Origin: an uncultured Verrucomicrobia subdivision 3 bacterium
Lineage (GTDB): Bacteria > Verrucomicrobiota > Verrucomicrobiia > Limisphaerales > UBA11358
Direction: 5' to 3'
NCBI GenBank assembly: GCA_903872345.1
Contig: CAIQKM010000108.1
Coordinates: forward strand, 150,540 to 214,539
DNA length: 64,000 nt
Part shown: piece after piece, positions 1 through 10,000 of the stretch
Layout: each line of letters opens with the position of its first letter
Position numbering within the stretch: position 1 is the first letter of the stretch
Notes under the pieces: model-generated
Databases searched by the model: none
The model's input: only the letters and a program-made list of their open reading frames with translations
What the model was told of the DNA's origin: nothing
Program-made: the position numbers and the translations under genes

Positions 1-1
1 C

Positions 2-2176
2 GCCTTCGCCGGCGCGGAGTTCGAGCTGGTGGATCTCCCGCCCGATGAATTGCGCGCCCGGCTCGCCGGCGGGAAAGTCTATCTGCCCGAGCGCGCCGCC
101 ACCGCCCAGGACTCCTTCTTTCGCGCCGGCAACCTGTCCGCGTTGCGCGAACTGGCCTTGCGTTTTGCCGCCGACCGCGTCGGTCAGGACGTGCTGATTT
201 ACCGCCATGCACACGGCATCGCCGTGCCGTGGAAATCCGGCCAGCGGCTGCTCGTGGCCGTGAGCCCCAGTCCCAGCTCCGCTTCGCTGGTGCGCTGGAC
301 CCGCCGGTTGGCGGGCGAATTGCATGCGCCCTGGGTGGCGGTCTATGTGGAGCGCCCCGGTCCGCTCTCGGCCGATGACCAGACCCGCCTCGCCCGTCAT
401 CTGGCCCTCGCACATGAGCTGGGCGCGGAAATTGTCACCACCACGGACGACGATGTGGTGCGCGGCATCCTGCGCGCCGCGCGGGAGCAAAACGCCTCGC
501 AAATTATTGTCGGCAAACCGGCGGGCTGGCGCGGGTTCGACTGGTTCCGCAGTGGTTCCATGCTGAGCCGTTTGATTCGCGAGAGCGGGCAGATTGACGT
601 CCACATCGTTCGAGCCGAGGAAGAAAAAATTTCCACCCGTCCGCCCCGACCGCTGGCGGGGGAAGCCTTCAATCCCCGCAGTTATTTGGCCGCCCTGGGC
701 GTGGTGCTGGCGGTGACCCTCTTCAACGCCTTGCTGGAACACTGGTTTGGCGGACACCTGCTGGCCAACCAGTCGCTGGCCCTGATCTATCTCCTGAGCG
801 TGGTGGTGCTGGCGCTGTTTGTCGGGCGCGGCGCCACACTCGTCGCCGCCACGGCCACCGCCCTGCTCTGGGATTACTTCTTTACCGAACCGCGCCAGAG
901 TCTGCGCATTACCAACGCCGGCGATGCCATGATGTTCGCCACCTATTTCATCGTGGCCGTGGCCATGGGCCAGTTGACCGCGCGCATTCGTTCGCAGCAA
1001 AACGCCGAACGCCAGCGCGAACACCGCGCCACCGCGCTGTATCTGCTCACCCGGGAACTCGCCGAATCGGCCGATCTCGCCCAACTCCTCGCCGTGGTTA
1101 TTCGGCAGGTGGGCGAAACGTTTCACGCCACGGTCGCCCTGTCCCTGCCGGAAACACCGGAAGCCACCCTGCCCGCGCCGTACTTTGCCAGCACCTGGCA
1201 GTTGCCCGAAAAAGAGCAGACCGTCGCGGTCTGGGCCTTTCAACACCGGCAGCCGGCGGGGCGGGGCACGGATACGCTGTCTTCCTCGGAAGGCCTGCAC
1301 CTTCCGTTGGTGGCCGGCGAGCGGGCTACCGGCGTGTTGAGTCTTAAATTTCCGGAGGCCACGCCGCTCGCGCCGCCGCAACGGGATTTGCTGGATGCCT
1401 TCGTCCGCCAGATCGCCTTGGTGCTGGACCGTCAACGCCTGCGCGATGCCGAGGTGGAGGCGCAGTTGATCGCCGAATCCGAGCGGTTGGGCAAAACCCT
1501 GCTGAACTCCGTCTCCCACGAACTGCGCACCCCGCTCGCCGCCATCAATACCGCCGCCAGCGGCTTGCACAATGCCGGTCCGCTTAACCCCGCCCAGCAA
1601 GCCCTCACCGATGAGCTCGAAGAAGCCGCCGGCCGCCTGAATCGGCTGGTGCAAAACCTGCTCGACCTCTCCCGCCTCGAGGCTGGTCATCTGAAAGCCA
1701 ATCCGGACTGGCACGATTTGCGCGATGTCATCGCCGCCGCCCGGCAAAGTCTGGGCCGCGTCCTCGCCAGCCACACCGTCACCCTCGACTTGCCGCCCGA
1801 CCTGCCGCCGGTAAAACTGGACGCCATGCTGACCGAACAAATTCTGGTCAATCTGCTGGGCAACGCCGCCATGCACACACCGCCCGGCACGCATGTAACG
1901 GTGCGCGCCCGGCTGGACGGCGGTAAACTCGTTTTGGAAGTCGCGGACAACGGCCCCGGCCTGCCCGCCGGTGATGCCACCCGCTGGTTTGACAAGTTCC
2001 AGCGCGGACCGGACGCCGCCGCCGGGGGCACCGGTCTGGGCTTGTCGCTGGTCAAAGGCTTTGCCGAAGCGCAGGGCGGCAGCGTTTCCGCCGCGAACCG
2101 CTCCACCGGCGGCGCCAGTTTTACCGTCCGCCTGCCGTCCGCCAAAATGCCGCCCGTCCCGGAGGAAACCGAATGA
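2..2176 (+). CDS. kdpD: Osmosensitive K+ channel sensor histidine kinase KdpD, 5' end truncated by window edge
   Basis: Frame is open from base 2 (AFAGAEFELVDLPPDELRARL...), USP-like domain, DUF4118-type TM block, HisKA (SVSHELRTPLAAI) and HATPase (DNGPGL, GTGLGLSLVKG); followed by a KdpE-type regulator. Confidence 0.93.
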   Translation, partial: AFAGAEFELVDLPPDELRARLAGGKVYLPERAATAQDSFFRAGNLSALRELALRFAADRVGQDVLIYRHAHGIAVPWKSGQRLLVAVSPSPSSASLVRWTRRLAGELHAPWVAVYVERPGPLSADDQTRLARHLALAHELGAEIVTTTDDDVVRGILRAAREQNASQIIVGKPAGWRGFDWFRSGSMLSRLIRESGQIDVHIVRAEEEKISTRPPRPLAGEAFNPRSYLAALGVVLAVTLFNALLEHWFGGHLLANQSLALIYLLSVVVLALFVGRGATLVAATATALLWDYFFTEPRQSLRITNAGDAMMFATYFIVAVAMGQLTARIRSQQNAERQREHRATALYLLTRELAESADLAQLLAVVIRQVGETFHATVALSLPETPEATLPAPYFASTWQLPEKEQTVAVWAFQHRQPAGRGTDTLSSSEGLHLPLVAGERATGVLSLKFPEATPLAPPQRDLLDAFVRQIALVLDRQRLRDAEVEAQLIAESERLGKTLLNSVSHELRTPLAAINTAASGLHNAGPLNPAQQALTDELEEAAGRLNRLVQNLLDLSRLEAGHLKANPDWHDLRDVIAAARQSLGRVLASHTVTLDLPPDLPPVKLDAMLTEQILVNLLGNAAMHTPPGTHVTVRARLDGGKLVLEVADNGPGLPAGDATRWFDKFQRGPDAAAGGTGLGLSLVKGFAEAQGGSVSAANRSTGGASFTVRLPSAKMPPVPEETE

Positions 2177-2862
2177 ACCCGCCGTTTGTTCTGATCGTGG
2201 ATGACGAACCACAGATCCGCCGGCTGCTGACCATTACGCTGGAGGCCGCCGCCTATCGCGTAATGACCGCCGAATCGGGCAAGGAAGGTCTGATCCTCGC
2301 GGCGCAACACCGGCCGGAACTGCTGATCCTCGACCTGGGCCTGCCCGATATAACCGGACAGGAAGTGCTGCGCCAGCTCCGCGAATGGACCCAGACCCCT
2401 GTCGTCGTGTTGTCCGTGCAGGACGATGAAAAAGGCAAGGTCGCCGCCCTCGATGCCGGAGCCGACGATTACATCACCAAGCCCTTCAACACGGACGAAC
2501 TCCTCGCCCGCCTGCGCACCGCACTCCGCCACGCCGCCCGGGGCAAAACCGAGGAACCCGTCTTCACCGCCGGCGATCTGGTGGTGGATCTCGCCTCCCG
2601 TCGCGTCACCCGCAAAGGCCAGCCCGTAAAACTCACCGCCACCGAATACGCCCTGCTGCGGCTGTTCATCCAGCACGCCGGCAAAGTTCTGACCCACCAC
2701 CATATTCTGGAATCGGTCTGGGGTAAGAACCATGCCGAGCAGACGCATTACCTCCGGGTTTACGTGGCACGACTGCGGGAAAAGCTGGAGGCCGATCCCG
2801 CCCGGCCCCGGCTGTTGCAGACGGAAGCGAGCATTGGTTACCGATTGGTTCCTTTCATTTAA
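2173..2862 (+). CDS. kdpE: Response regulator KdpE (OmpR/PhoB family)
   Basis: Receiver domain (LIVDDEPQIRRLL, LDLGLPDITG) plus winged-helix; ATGA overlap with kdpD. Confidence 0.93.
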   Translation: MNPPFVLIVDDEPQIRRLLTITLEAAAYRVMTAESGKEGLILAAQHRPELLILDLGLPDITGQEVLRQLREWTQTPVVVLSVQDDEKGKVAALDAGADDYITKPFNTDELLARLRTALRHAARGKTEEPVFTAGDLVVDLASRRVTRKGQPVKLTATEYALLRLFIQHAGKVLTHHHILESVWGKNHAEQTHYLRVYVARLREKLEADPARPRLLQTEASIGYRLVPFI

Positions 2863-3029
2863 CAAACGGGACAGACATTTTTTCTCGTTGATACCCGCCT
2901 TTATGGGCGACCCCTTCTTGGGTGGAAATTGGTATATCCTATGCTTAGCTGGCAGGTTCTACAGGCAGAGGATATTACTCTTTTGACAGCGGGATTCTGG
3001 CTTCTCATTATGGCATTTTGGCAACATGT

Positions 3030-3431
3030 TCAAACAAACTCATCGACATCTGGCTCCATTGGTAATGGCAATGGCGCGTCTTGTAACAAATGAAATGCGT
3101 TGTGATATTCAAACGCTGCTCTCTCCTTGGAAACTCCATGAGCCGAAATCACCACATTCTCATCATGTAGGCGAATGTTCCCAACCCATCTGTGCGTCGC
3201 ATCAAGAAGCTCTGGCGTAAAGAAATCTCTAAAATCCTGGAATGGCATAATAAAAGCATCATTACACTTGGATGAACCATTGATGACCAGACAGAATTCG
3301 TAACCGTAGTTGCTAATATAATCTGTAAACCTGCTTTCGTAAAAGTTGAAAAACATCGTCTTGGTTGTGGCGTCAGTAATGTAATGGCGCTGCTCAAGCC
3401 TAGCTCTGTGATATGTGATGTATGATTGCAT
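3030..3431 (-). CDS. Hypothetical protein (133 aa)
   Basis: Open frame in AT-richer accessory region; no recognised motif. Confidence 0.5.
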   Translation of the reverse strand: MQSYITYHRARLEQRHYITDATTKTMFFNFYESRFTDYISNYGYEFCLVINGSSKCNDAFIMPFQDFRDFFTPELLDATHRWVGNIRLHDENVVISAHGVSKERAAFEYHNAFHLLQDAPLPLPMEPDVDEFV

Positions 3432-3588
3432 TTCGTATAACGCTGCCTAAAAGCTGTTCGTCAACCACAACGACGGACACCAGTATCAGGAAAACCTACC
3501 GAGGCGTGGCTACCAGCTTAACCGAACGACCGGCAACAACGGGCAATGGATTTAATGTTCCAAATTGATGGGCGCATTAAACTATTAA

Positions 3589-5178
3589 CTATTGAGGCGA
3601 CAAGTTGATCCGATAAAAGTGTATTGGGCATAATTCTGCATTTGGGTCAATCAATGTCAACGGCATACCAACTCCATCCAAAGTCACAAAGGGAAACCAT
3701 TGGGTTAGGTTCGTCGAATATTGTACCGCGTACTTCACGCCGATTACGGTGTCAAAGCTGAATTGGAACTGGCCGCTAGCCAAAATTGTTGGTGCAGTGA
3801 TTCCCAATGGCAGCACCTTCAAGAAAATCGGATTGCTGGTAATACTTCCATATGTGTTTGTAATTACAACGGAATAAGCCCCACCATTGTCAAGAAAGGC
3901 GTTTGGCATTGTCAGCGTTGTGTTGGTCGCACCGGAAAGATTTGTGCCGTTGAACTGCCATTGATAAGCCAATAACGGTAAACCATCGGCCACTACTGAG
4001 AAAATTGCCGCGCAACCATTTGTTACAATTAATGTTTGCGGTTGTGAGATTATAAAAGGCGGAATTTGCGGAAGCAACAAACGAAATACCGTAGCGGCAT
4101 TTTCCGTTGTTCCATATAAATTTCCATCACTGCCTATCGTTAGTGCGCAAGAAGGATTCGCTTCATTCGAGTTAGTGAACGAAGCCAATGTCGTCAAGGT
4201 CCCTTTCGTTGTAATTTGAAACACTGTTCCATAATCTGCACTTCCACCCCCCCATGTAGTGCCATAGAAATTGCCATCTTTGCCAAGTGTCAGAGCGCCA
4301 GATGGATTTATTCCGTTAGTTCCACTGAAGGAGATTAATGTGGTCAAGATACCATTCGTAGTCACACGAAACACAGTTCCATCACCGAATAGCCCACCAC
4401 CCATAATCGTGCCATAAAAATTTCCGTCATTTCCTAGCGTTATGCCATTGGGGTTTGTTGCATTTGTGAAAGATACCAGTGTGGTCAAGGTGCCGTTTGT
4501 CGTCACTCGGAACACCGTTCCATCACCAGCATTACCACCAACCGATGTCGTACCATAAAAATTTCCATCATTACCCTGAGTTAAAGGTGCAACTGGATAT
4601 TTTCCGTTGGAACCATCGAAGGAAACCAATGAAATTAACGATCCATTGGTTGTTACTTTGAAGACTGTCCCAACACCGTTTATGCCACCCCAAGTAGTAG
4701 TGCCGTAGAAATTGCCGTCGTTTCCTAACGTCAAAGCAGCTTCCGGCAATGAACCGTTATTCCCAGTGAACGAAACTAGCGTGGTCAAGATTCCGTTCGT
4801 CGTCACTCGGAACACAGTTCCATCACCAGCATTGCCACCCCCCACCGTCGTGCCGTAAAAATTCCCATCATTGCCCACGGTTAGTGGGCCAACAGGATTC
4901 GCTCCTTCTGAGTTGCTGAAAGAAGCCAAAGTTGTCAAGGTGCCATTTGGTGCTGCTTTGAAGACTGTTCCAAAACCGATGGGATGCGCAGAATTAGTAA
5001 TACCACCATACTCTGTTGAGCCGTAAAAATCACCGCCGCTGCCAAGAGTGAGGCCATTAGGATTTATTCCATTTGTAAAAGTTGAAAGAGTTTGCAAATT
5101 TTGTGCGTCAACCAGTGATGTAAATACCATTACCTGCATCAGAATCAATAGTGCTAACATAAACCGATGCGATTTCAT
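3589..5178 (-). CDS. Secreted GloVer-type tandem-repeat protein (7 repeats) with Ig-like domain
   Basis: Signal peptide; seven copies of G(N/D)(F/L)YG(T/S) ... GTVF(K/R)VTTNG.LTTL.SF; C-terminal Ig-like segment. Confidence 0.85.
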   Translation of the reverse strand: MKSHRFMLALLILMQVMVFTSLVDAQNLQTLSTFTNGINPNGLTLGSGGDFYGSTEYGGITNSAHPIGFGTVFKAAPNGTLTTLASFSNSEGANPVGPLTVGNDGNFYGTTVGGGNAGDGTVFRVTTNGILTTLVSFTGNNGSLPEAALTLGNDGNFYGTTTWGGINGVGTVFKVTTNGSLISLVSFDGSNGKYPVAPLTQGNDGNFYGTTSVGGNAGDGTVFRVTTNGTLTTLVSFTNATNPNGITLGNDGNFYGTIMGGGLFGDGTVFRVTTNGILTTLISFSGTNGINPSGALTLGKDGNFYGTTWGGGSADYGTVFQITTKGTLTTLASFTNSNEANPSCALTIGSDGNLYGTTENAATVFRLLLPQIPPFIISQPQTLIVTNGCAAIFSVVADGLPLLAYQWQFNGTNLSGATNTTLTMPNAFLDNGGAYSVVITNTYGSITSNPIFLKVLPLGITAPTILASGQFQFSFDTVIGVKYAVQYSTNLTQWFPFVTLDGVGMPLTLIDPNAELCPIHFYRINLSPQ

Positions 5179-5191
5179 GACGATAAAATAG

Positions 5192-5644
5192 TCAGTTCGT
5201 GTGGCTTGGCAAATTGGGAATATATTTTATCTCACTTGCATCATCATCAATTTCCCGAAGTTGAAATCCATGTTTTATGTAAAAAATGCAGAGTTCTGTC
5301 TTTGTAAGCAAAGGGCCATTCGGAAAAGGTTCATCAGGTTCATAAAGCCTTGCGTGACCCCAAAGCGGGATTTGATATTTATCTGAAAGACATTTTAAAT
5401 ACCGAATAAGCCGACTGGCCCCGCCTTGGCGTGGCTGAAGTGTCTCTAGTTTTCGAATTTCAATACAATCCTCATTCCAGTTAAGCAAAGCGATAGCTTT
5501 ATCAAATTGGCCAAACAATTCAGGGATAATTAATGGTATGTTTTTAACGACTGGACGAACAATATGTTTTTTGGGGTACGGCGTTGTATTAGCTTCCCAT
5601 TCTTGTTTTGCCTGTTGGATAAAATTCATAATGGGGTCACCCAA
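5192..5644 (-). CDS. Hypothetical protein (150 aa)
   Basis: Open frame directly downstream in the same strand cluster; no recognised family. Confidence 0.5.
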   Translation of the reverse strand: MGDPIMNFIQQAKQEWEANTTPYPKKHIVRPVVKNIPLIIPELFGQFDKAIALLNWNEDCIEIRKLETLQPRQGGASRLIRYLKCLSDKYQIPLWGHARLYEPDEPFPNGPLLTKTELCIFYIKHGFQLREIDDDASEIKYIPNLPSHTN

Positions 5645-6046
5645 CTAATGTGCTATTACTTTTTGCGCGCTGGGTCTCAACCAGGCAAATAAGGTCAGCA
5701 CTCCCCATCCACGTTTGCAGCCGTTGCTGCATACACGCTTCACCTTGATCCGAAACTGCCGCCACCCGTCGGTCACCCCGGCACATCCCAGGAGAATCCG
5801 TCCCCACTTGCTGAATTTGCCATGACCGCGTCATACCCAAGCTACTAATAGTCTATTCTTTCGTTGTCAATACCAATGTCTACCAATGTTTATGTCCCAC
5901 AGTAATTTCCTCACCGGCCGGTTGGCCCGATTCCAGCCAGCGCGAACGCCTCAGCACCCGGCTTCGCCGTCTCAGATTCGTGTTTCTTGTTGTCTATTCG
6001 TAGTTGAACTGCTTCGTTTGGACTTCGGGGCAGAACGTTTGGTGTT

Positions 6047-6088
6047 CCGGCTTCAGCCGGTCCCCGCCACCCCACCGCCTGAAGGCGG
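6047..6088. repeat. REP-like pair of palindromes (CCGGCT-tc-AGCCGG and CCGCCT-ga-AGGCGG) in inverted arrangement
   Basis: GTTCCGGCTTCAGCCGG ... CCGCCTGAAGGCGGAAC; each half is its own hairpin and the halves also pair with each other. Confidence 0.75.
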
Positions 6089-6216
6089 AACTCCCAACAA
6101 AAAATCCTCCCCACCCCTTGCATTTTCAAAACCCGGTGTCATATTCATCCCGTTGGAGGTTTACATGGTAAACTCACCGTCACGGCCAAGCTCGCGCCCG
6201 GATGACCCTGTGGAGT

Positions 6217-6285
6217 GCGGCGGCATGACGCCGCTTTGGAACTGGGAGACATGTCTCCCAGTGGATCGCGCGGTCATGCCCGCGC
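6217..6285. repeat. Cluster of three consecutive palindromes
   Basis: GCGGCG-gcatga-CGCCGC (6217-6234), perfect 20-bp palindrome CTGGGAGACATGTCTCCCAG (6242-6261), GCGCGG-tcatgc-CCGCGC (6268-6285). Confidence 0.8.
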
Positions 6286-6332
6286 CCTCCCCCGCGCGGG
6301 GCGGGGACGGCCTCCTCCCCACAATCAAGGCT

Positions 6333-6397
6333 CAATCAAGGCAAAAACCCCTGCAATCGTGCCTAATCAAGCCTCATCAAGGCAAACGATGAAATTT
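6333..6397. repeat. Long direct repeat, copy 1 (~65 bp)
   Basis: CAATCAAGGCAAAAACCCCTGCAATCGTGCCTAATCAAGCCTCATCAAGGCAAACG...AAATTT; second copy at 6552-6615. Confidence 0.8.
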
Positions 6398-6551
6398 AAC
6401 CACGCCATTACGCCATCGGCGCTCCCATCCGGAACCGCCAGCTTCTTTATTGGTAGGGCCGGAGCTGCCGCTCCGCCCCATCTAAATAAAATCGCTTCAA
6501 TTGGCACTGAATCAACCGATCATGGCCAGGTCTCGCTCTCTCGCCAACCGC

Positions 6552-6615
6552 CAATCAAGGCAAAAAACCCTGTAATCGTGCATGATCAAGGCTCATCAAG
6601 CCAAACGCCAAATTT
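6552..6615. repeat. Long direct repeat, copy 2 (~64 bp)
   Basis: CAATCAAGGCAAAAAACCCTGTAATCGTGCATGATCAAGGCTCATCAAGCCAAACG...AAATTT. Confidence 0.8.
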
Positions 6616-6966
6616 CCGGAGCGCGCCCGTCCTCGGGCGCAGCAACGGCCAAACCCGCCGGCCGCTCCGCTCCGTTTGCCGCCCCGCGCGATGCCGCCCC
6701 TATCTGCGTTCATGGGCGTTCATCTGCGGTTCACCTCCCCCTTTCGCGTGTTTCGCGTATTTCGCGGTTATCGCCCCCCCGATCTCCGAAACCCGAAATC
6801 CGAGACCCGGGAACCTTGCCCGGTTTCCCCGCCGGTCAATGAGCCCCTTTCCTCCCATGCGTGAAGTTCACGCATAAGGCGTGAAATTTTACTTGCACGC
6901 TGGTTTTGGGGAAGAATTCTACATCTTAATTTGCAACCATTTGCGGTTTATCCGGATAAATCCGGC

Positions 6967-6982
6967 TGGCACCGATACTGCT
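6967..6982 (+). promoter_or_regulatory. Candidate sigma-54 -24/-12 promoter
   Basis: TGGCACCGATACTGCT; GG and GC separated by 10 nt; ~100 nt before the 7081 start. Confidence 0.4.
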
Positions 6983-7080
6983 GCCAATTTGGCAGAACTA
7001 AATCTTAACCATTGTATTCGGCAACGGTTGGCGTTAGGGTCAGCCTGTTAACCCCAAGTCCATATTCCTGCGGGAGGATC

Positions 7081-10000
7081 ATGAAACGTATTATTGTATC
7101 GGCACTCGGTATCGTGGCGCTGGCCGTGTTGGTTCTTACACTGGGCGCCCGGCTGCATTCACATAACACGCGGCTGCCGGACGCCCCGCCAGCCATCTTG
7201 GCAGCGGTACCCCCGCCAACCAAACCAACGCCATCCCCGACTGCCGCCGCCATTCCCCCGGCTCCGGCAACCAACTTCGCAGCCGCCGCATCGGTCAGTC
7301 CGCTTTCCACTCCGCCCGCCAAGCCATTTGGCTTGGTTTCCTTCACCGACTTCTCAAGCTGGGTCAGCCGCTTCACCAACGGCGCCGCCAGCCTCGCGGA
7401 TGGCGAGCAACTGGCCAAACAACGGCAAGCCGCCATGCTCGCCTTGATTCAAACGGATCCGGCCCAGGCCATTCAATTGTCCGCGCCGTACGCCTGGCGG
7501 CAGGAGTTGCCGCCGGAAATCACCCGGTATTTTGAAAGCCAGATCGACGGTCGCGGCGATTTCAACGTGGCGATGGGTACCGACTTTGCCAACGGTAATT
7601 CGACCACTTACCGTTATGCGCAGTTTGGCGATCAGGTGTATCAGGCGTACGCCTATGGCCGCCGGCTCACCCAGATATCGCAGCAAGGCATTCCCCTGCA
7701 CGGCGTGGCGCTGGATGGGAAGATGGCGGTTTCCAGCGACCCCATGCGCGTCCTAACGCTGGCCGAGGCCACCGCTTTGGATAAAAGCGCGGTAAAACCG
7801 GCGGACGCCATCTGCTCGGTATCCGGCCTGTCGGTCAACGTGCGCAGCCAGCCGGTCTATGCCGAAAACGGCGGCGGCGTTATCTGCTTTTGCGGCACGG
7901 ACCATTATAATCTCGCCGTCCGGCATCTGGCGCTGGCCGAAAGCGGCGGCGACACCAGCACCAACGGCGTACCGATTACGGGCGATGATGCCTGGACCCA
8001 TGGCAACAAGTCGCTGCTCTACATGCGCGTGAATTTCCCCGATGACCTCACCGAACCCATTTCCATGAGCGATGCCTATGCCGTGATGGACGGGGTCAAC
8101 ACTTACTACACGGAGAATTCTTATGACCTGGCCAGTTTTACCACCACCGTCACCCCCTTGGTCACCCTGCCGCAAACGAAGGCTTATTACGCCAGCAACG
8201 ATCCCTATTACCTCCTGGCGGATGCCCGGACCGCCGCCAAGGCCGCCGGTTATGACACCGCCAATTATGACCGCGACATCGTGGCGCTCACCAGTGTGCC
8301 TGGCTTTAGCTGGGGAGGCCTGGGCTATGTCGGCGGCAAAGGCGTATGGGTGCAGAGTTTCGGCGTGGGGGTGACCGCGCATGAGTTGGGGCATAACTTC
8401 GGCCTGTTGCATGCCAATTTCTGGAATACGCTCACCAATGTCAGCGGTATCGGACCCGGTGCCAATCTCGAGTACGGCAACATTTACGATACGATGGGCT
8501 CCGGCGGCGTGGCCCAATTCAATTCCTGCCACAAGAAGGCGCTCGACTGGCTGAAAGCCGATGCCGTGCAGAGCATCAGCACCAACGGGGTCTATCGCAT
8601 TTACCCGCTGGATGTGCCCGCGTCCAAGCGGGTGGACGGTCGCAACTATGCCGGAGTCGTCCGGAAAGACGCCTTGCGCTATTACTGGATGGAGTTCCGC
8701 CAGCAATACACCAGCAATCCGTGGCTGGAAAACGGCGTTTTGCTGGAATGGTCACCCTGGCCGAACAGCAATGGCGGCGCCCAGATGGTGGACACCACGC
8801 CTGGCTCGCCGAACCCGAATGACAACTCCAGCCGCGAAGACGCCGCCGTGGTGGTGGGCCGCACCTTTAATGACAACGCGGCGGGCGTGCATATCACCAC
8901 GCTCCAGCGCGGCGCCACCGGCACCGATCCCTGGCTGGATGTGCAGGTCAATATTGGCGCTTTCACGAATAATCAGCCGCCGGTGCTCGGCGTGGAGGTC
9001 GATCAAACCAATGTGGCCCCCGGCGCCTTGGTGCATTTCCATGCCACCGCCACCGATCCGGATGGCGACACCCTGGCCTATGCGTGGACTTTCGACGGCG
9101 TGGCATTTGCCACCAACAATCTGCCTTGGACTTCCTGGAGCTGGACGAACAGCGGCAATCATGTGGTCCGCTGTGTCGTGAGCGACATGAAAGGCGGCGA
9201 GGCCAGCGCCAATATGCTGGTGACCGTCGGCACCCCGAACGGCTTTAATCTCACCGGCCAGATCACCGACAGCAATGGCGTCCCCATCGAAGGCGTCTTG
9301 GTCGGCAACGGTTCGCTTTCCACCTCGGATTTTGCCGGCGGCTATACGGATAGCAACGGCCGTTACCTCATCACCGGTGTCACCAGCAACCTCACCCTGC
9401 AGGCGACTTTGTTTGGCTACACGTTTACCGCCGCGACCAACTGGTCGAATCCCCTTGCCCCCACGAATGACCAGGCCGGACTGGATTTCTCGGCCCTGCC
9501 GATGACCGCAGTCAACCTGACGGCGGATACCAACAGCATCCCCGAAAGCGACACCTCGATTCATTATTTCACCCTGACCCGGACCGGCGATACCAACAAT
9601 GATCTCGCCGTGCAGGTCTATGTCTCCGGCAGCGCGTTACTGGGATCGGCCTACACGTTGAACCCGGCCCCGGATACGAATAACGTGCTGATCATTCCCG
9701 CCGGCACCAACAGTATCACCCTCGCCTTTCAGGCCAACAATGGCGCCTTCAGCGGCGGCAGCGAAACCGCCACGCTGACCGTGGTGGATGACACCAATGC
9801 CGCCAGCCCGGCTTACGTGCTGGCCCCGCTGGCGGAAGCCGGCATAACGATTGTCAGCGGCACTCAGCCGAACCCTCCCCAAGTTTCCCTGATTACCACC
9901 ACGCCGGAGATTTCCGAGAGCGGCATTGATTACGGCCAGCTCATTTTCACGCGGAGTGGCGATGTGACCGGTGACCTGACCGTCTATTATACCGCCAGCG

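Noticed and set aside
3430-3560. Integron attC-like or cassette boundary
   Set aside because: Some short similar words (GTTCGTCAACC) but no convincing paired R'/R'' and L sites, no integrase.
5637-5840. 67-aa ORF as a gene
   Set aside because: Short, no recognisable family; possibly a gene remnant but unsupported.
6333-6615. CRISPR array
   Set aside because: Only two long imperfect repeats with internal sub-repeats, no regular spacers, no cas genes.
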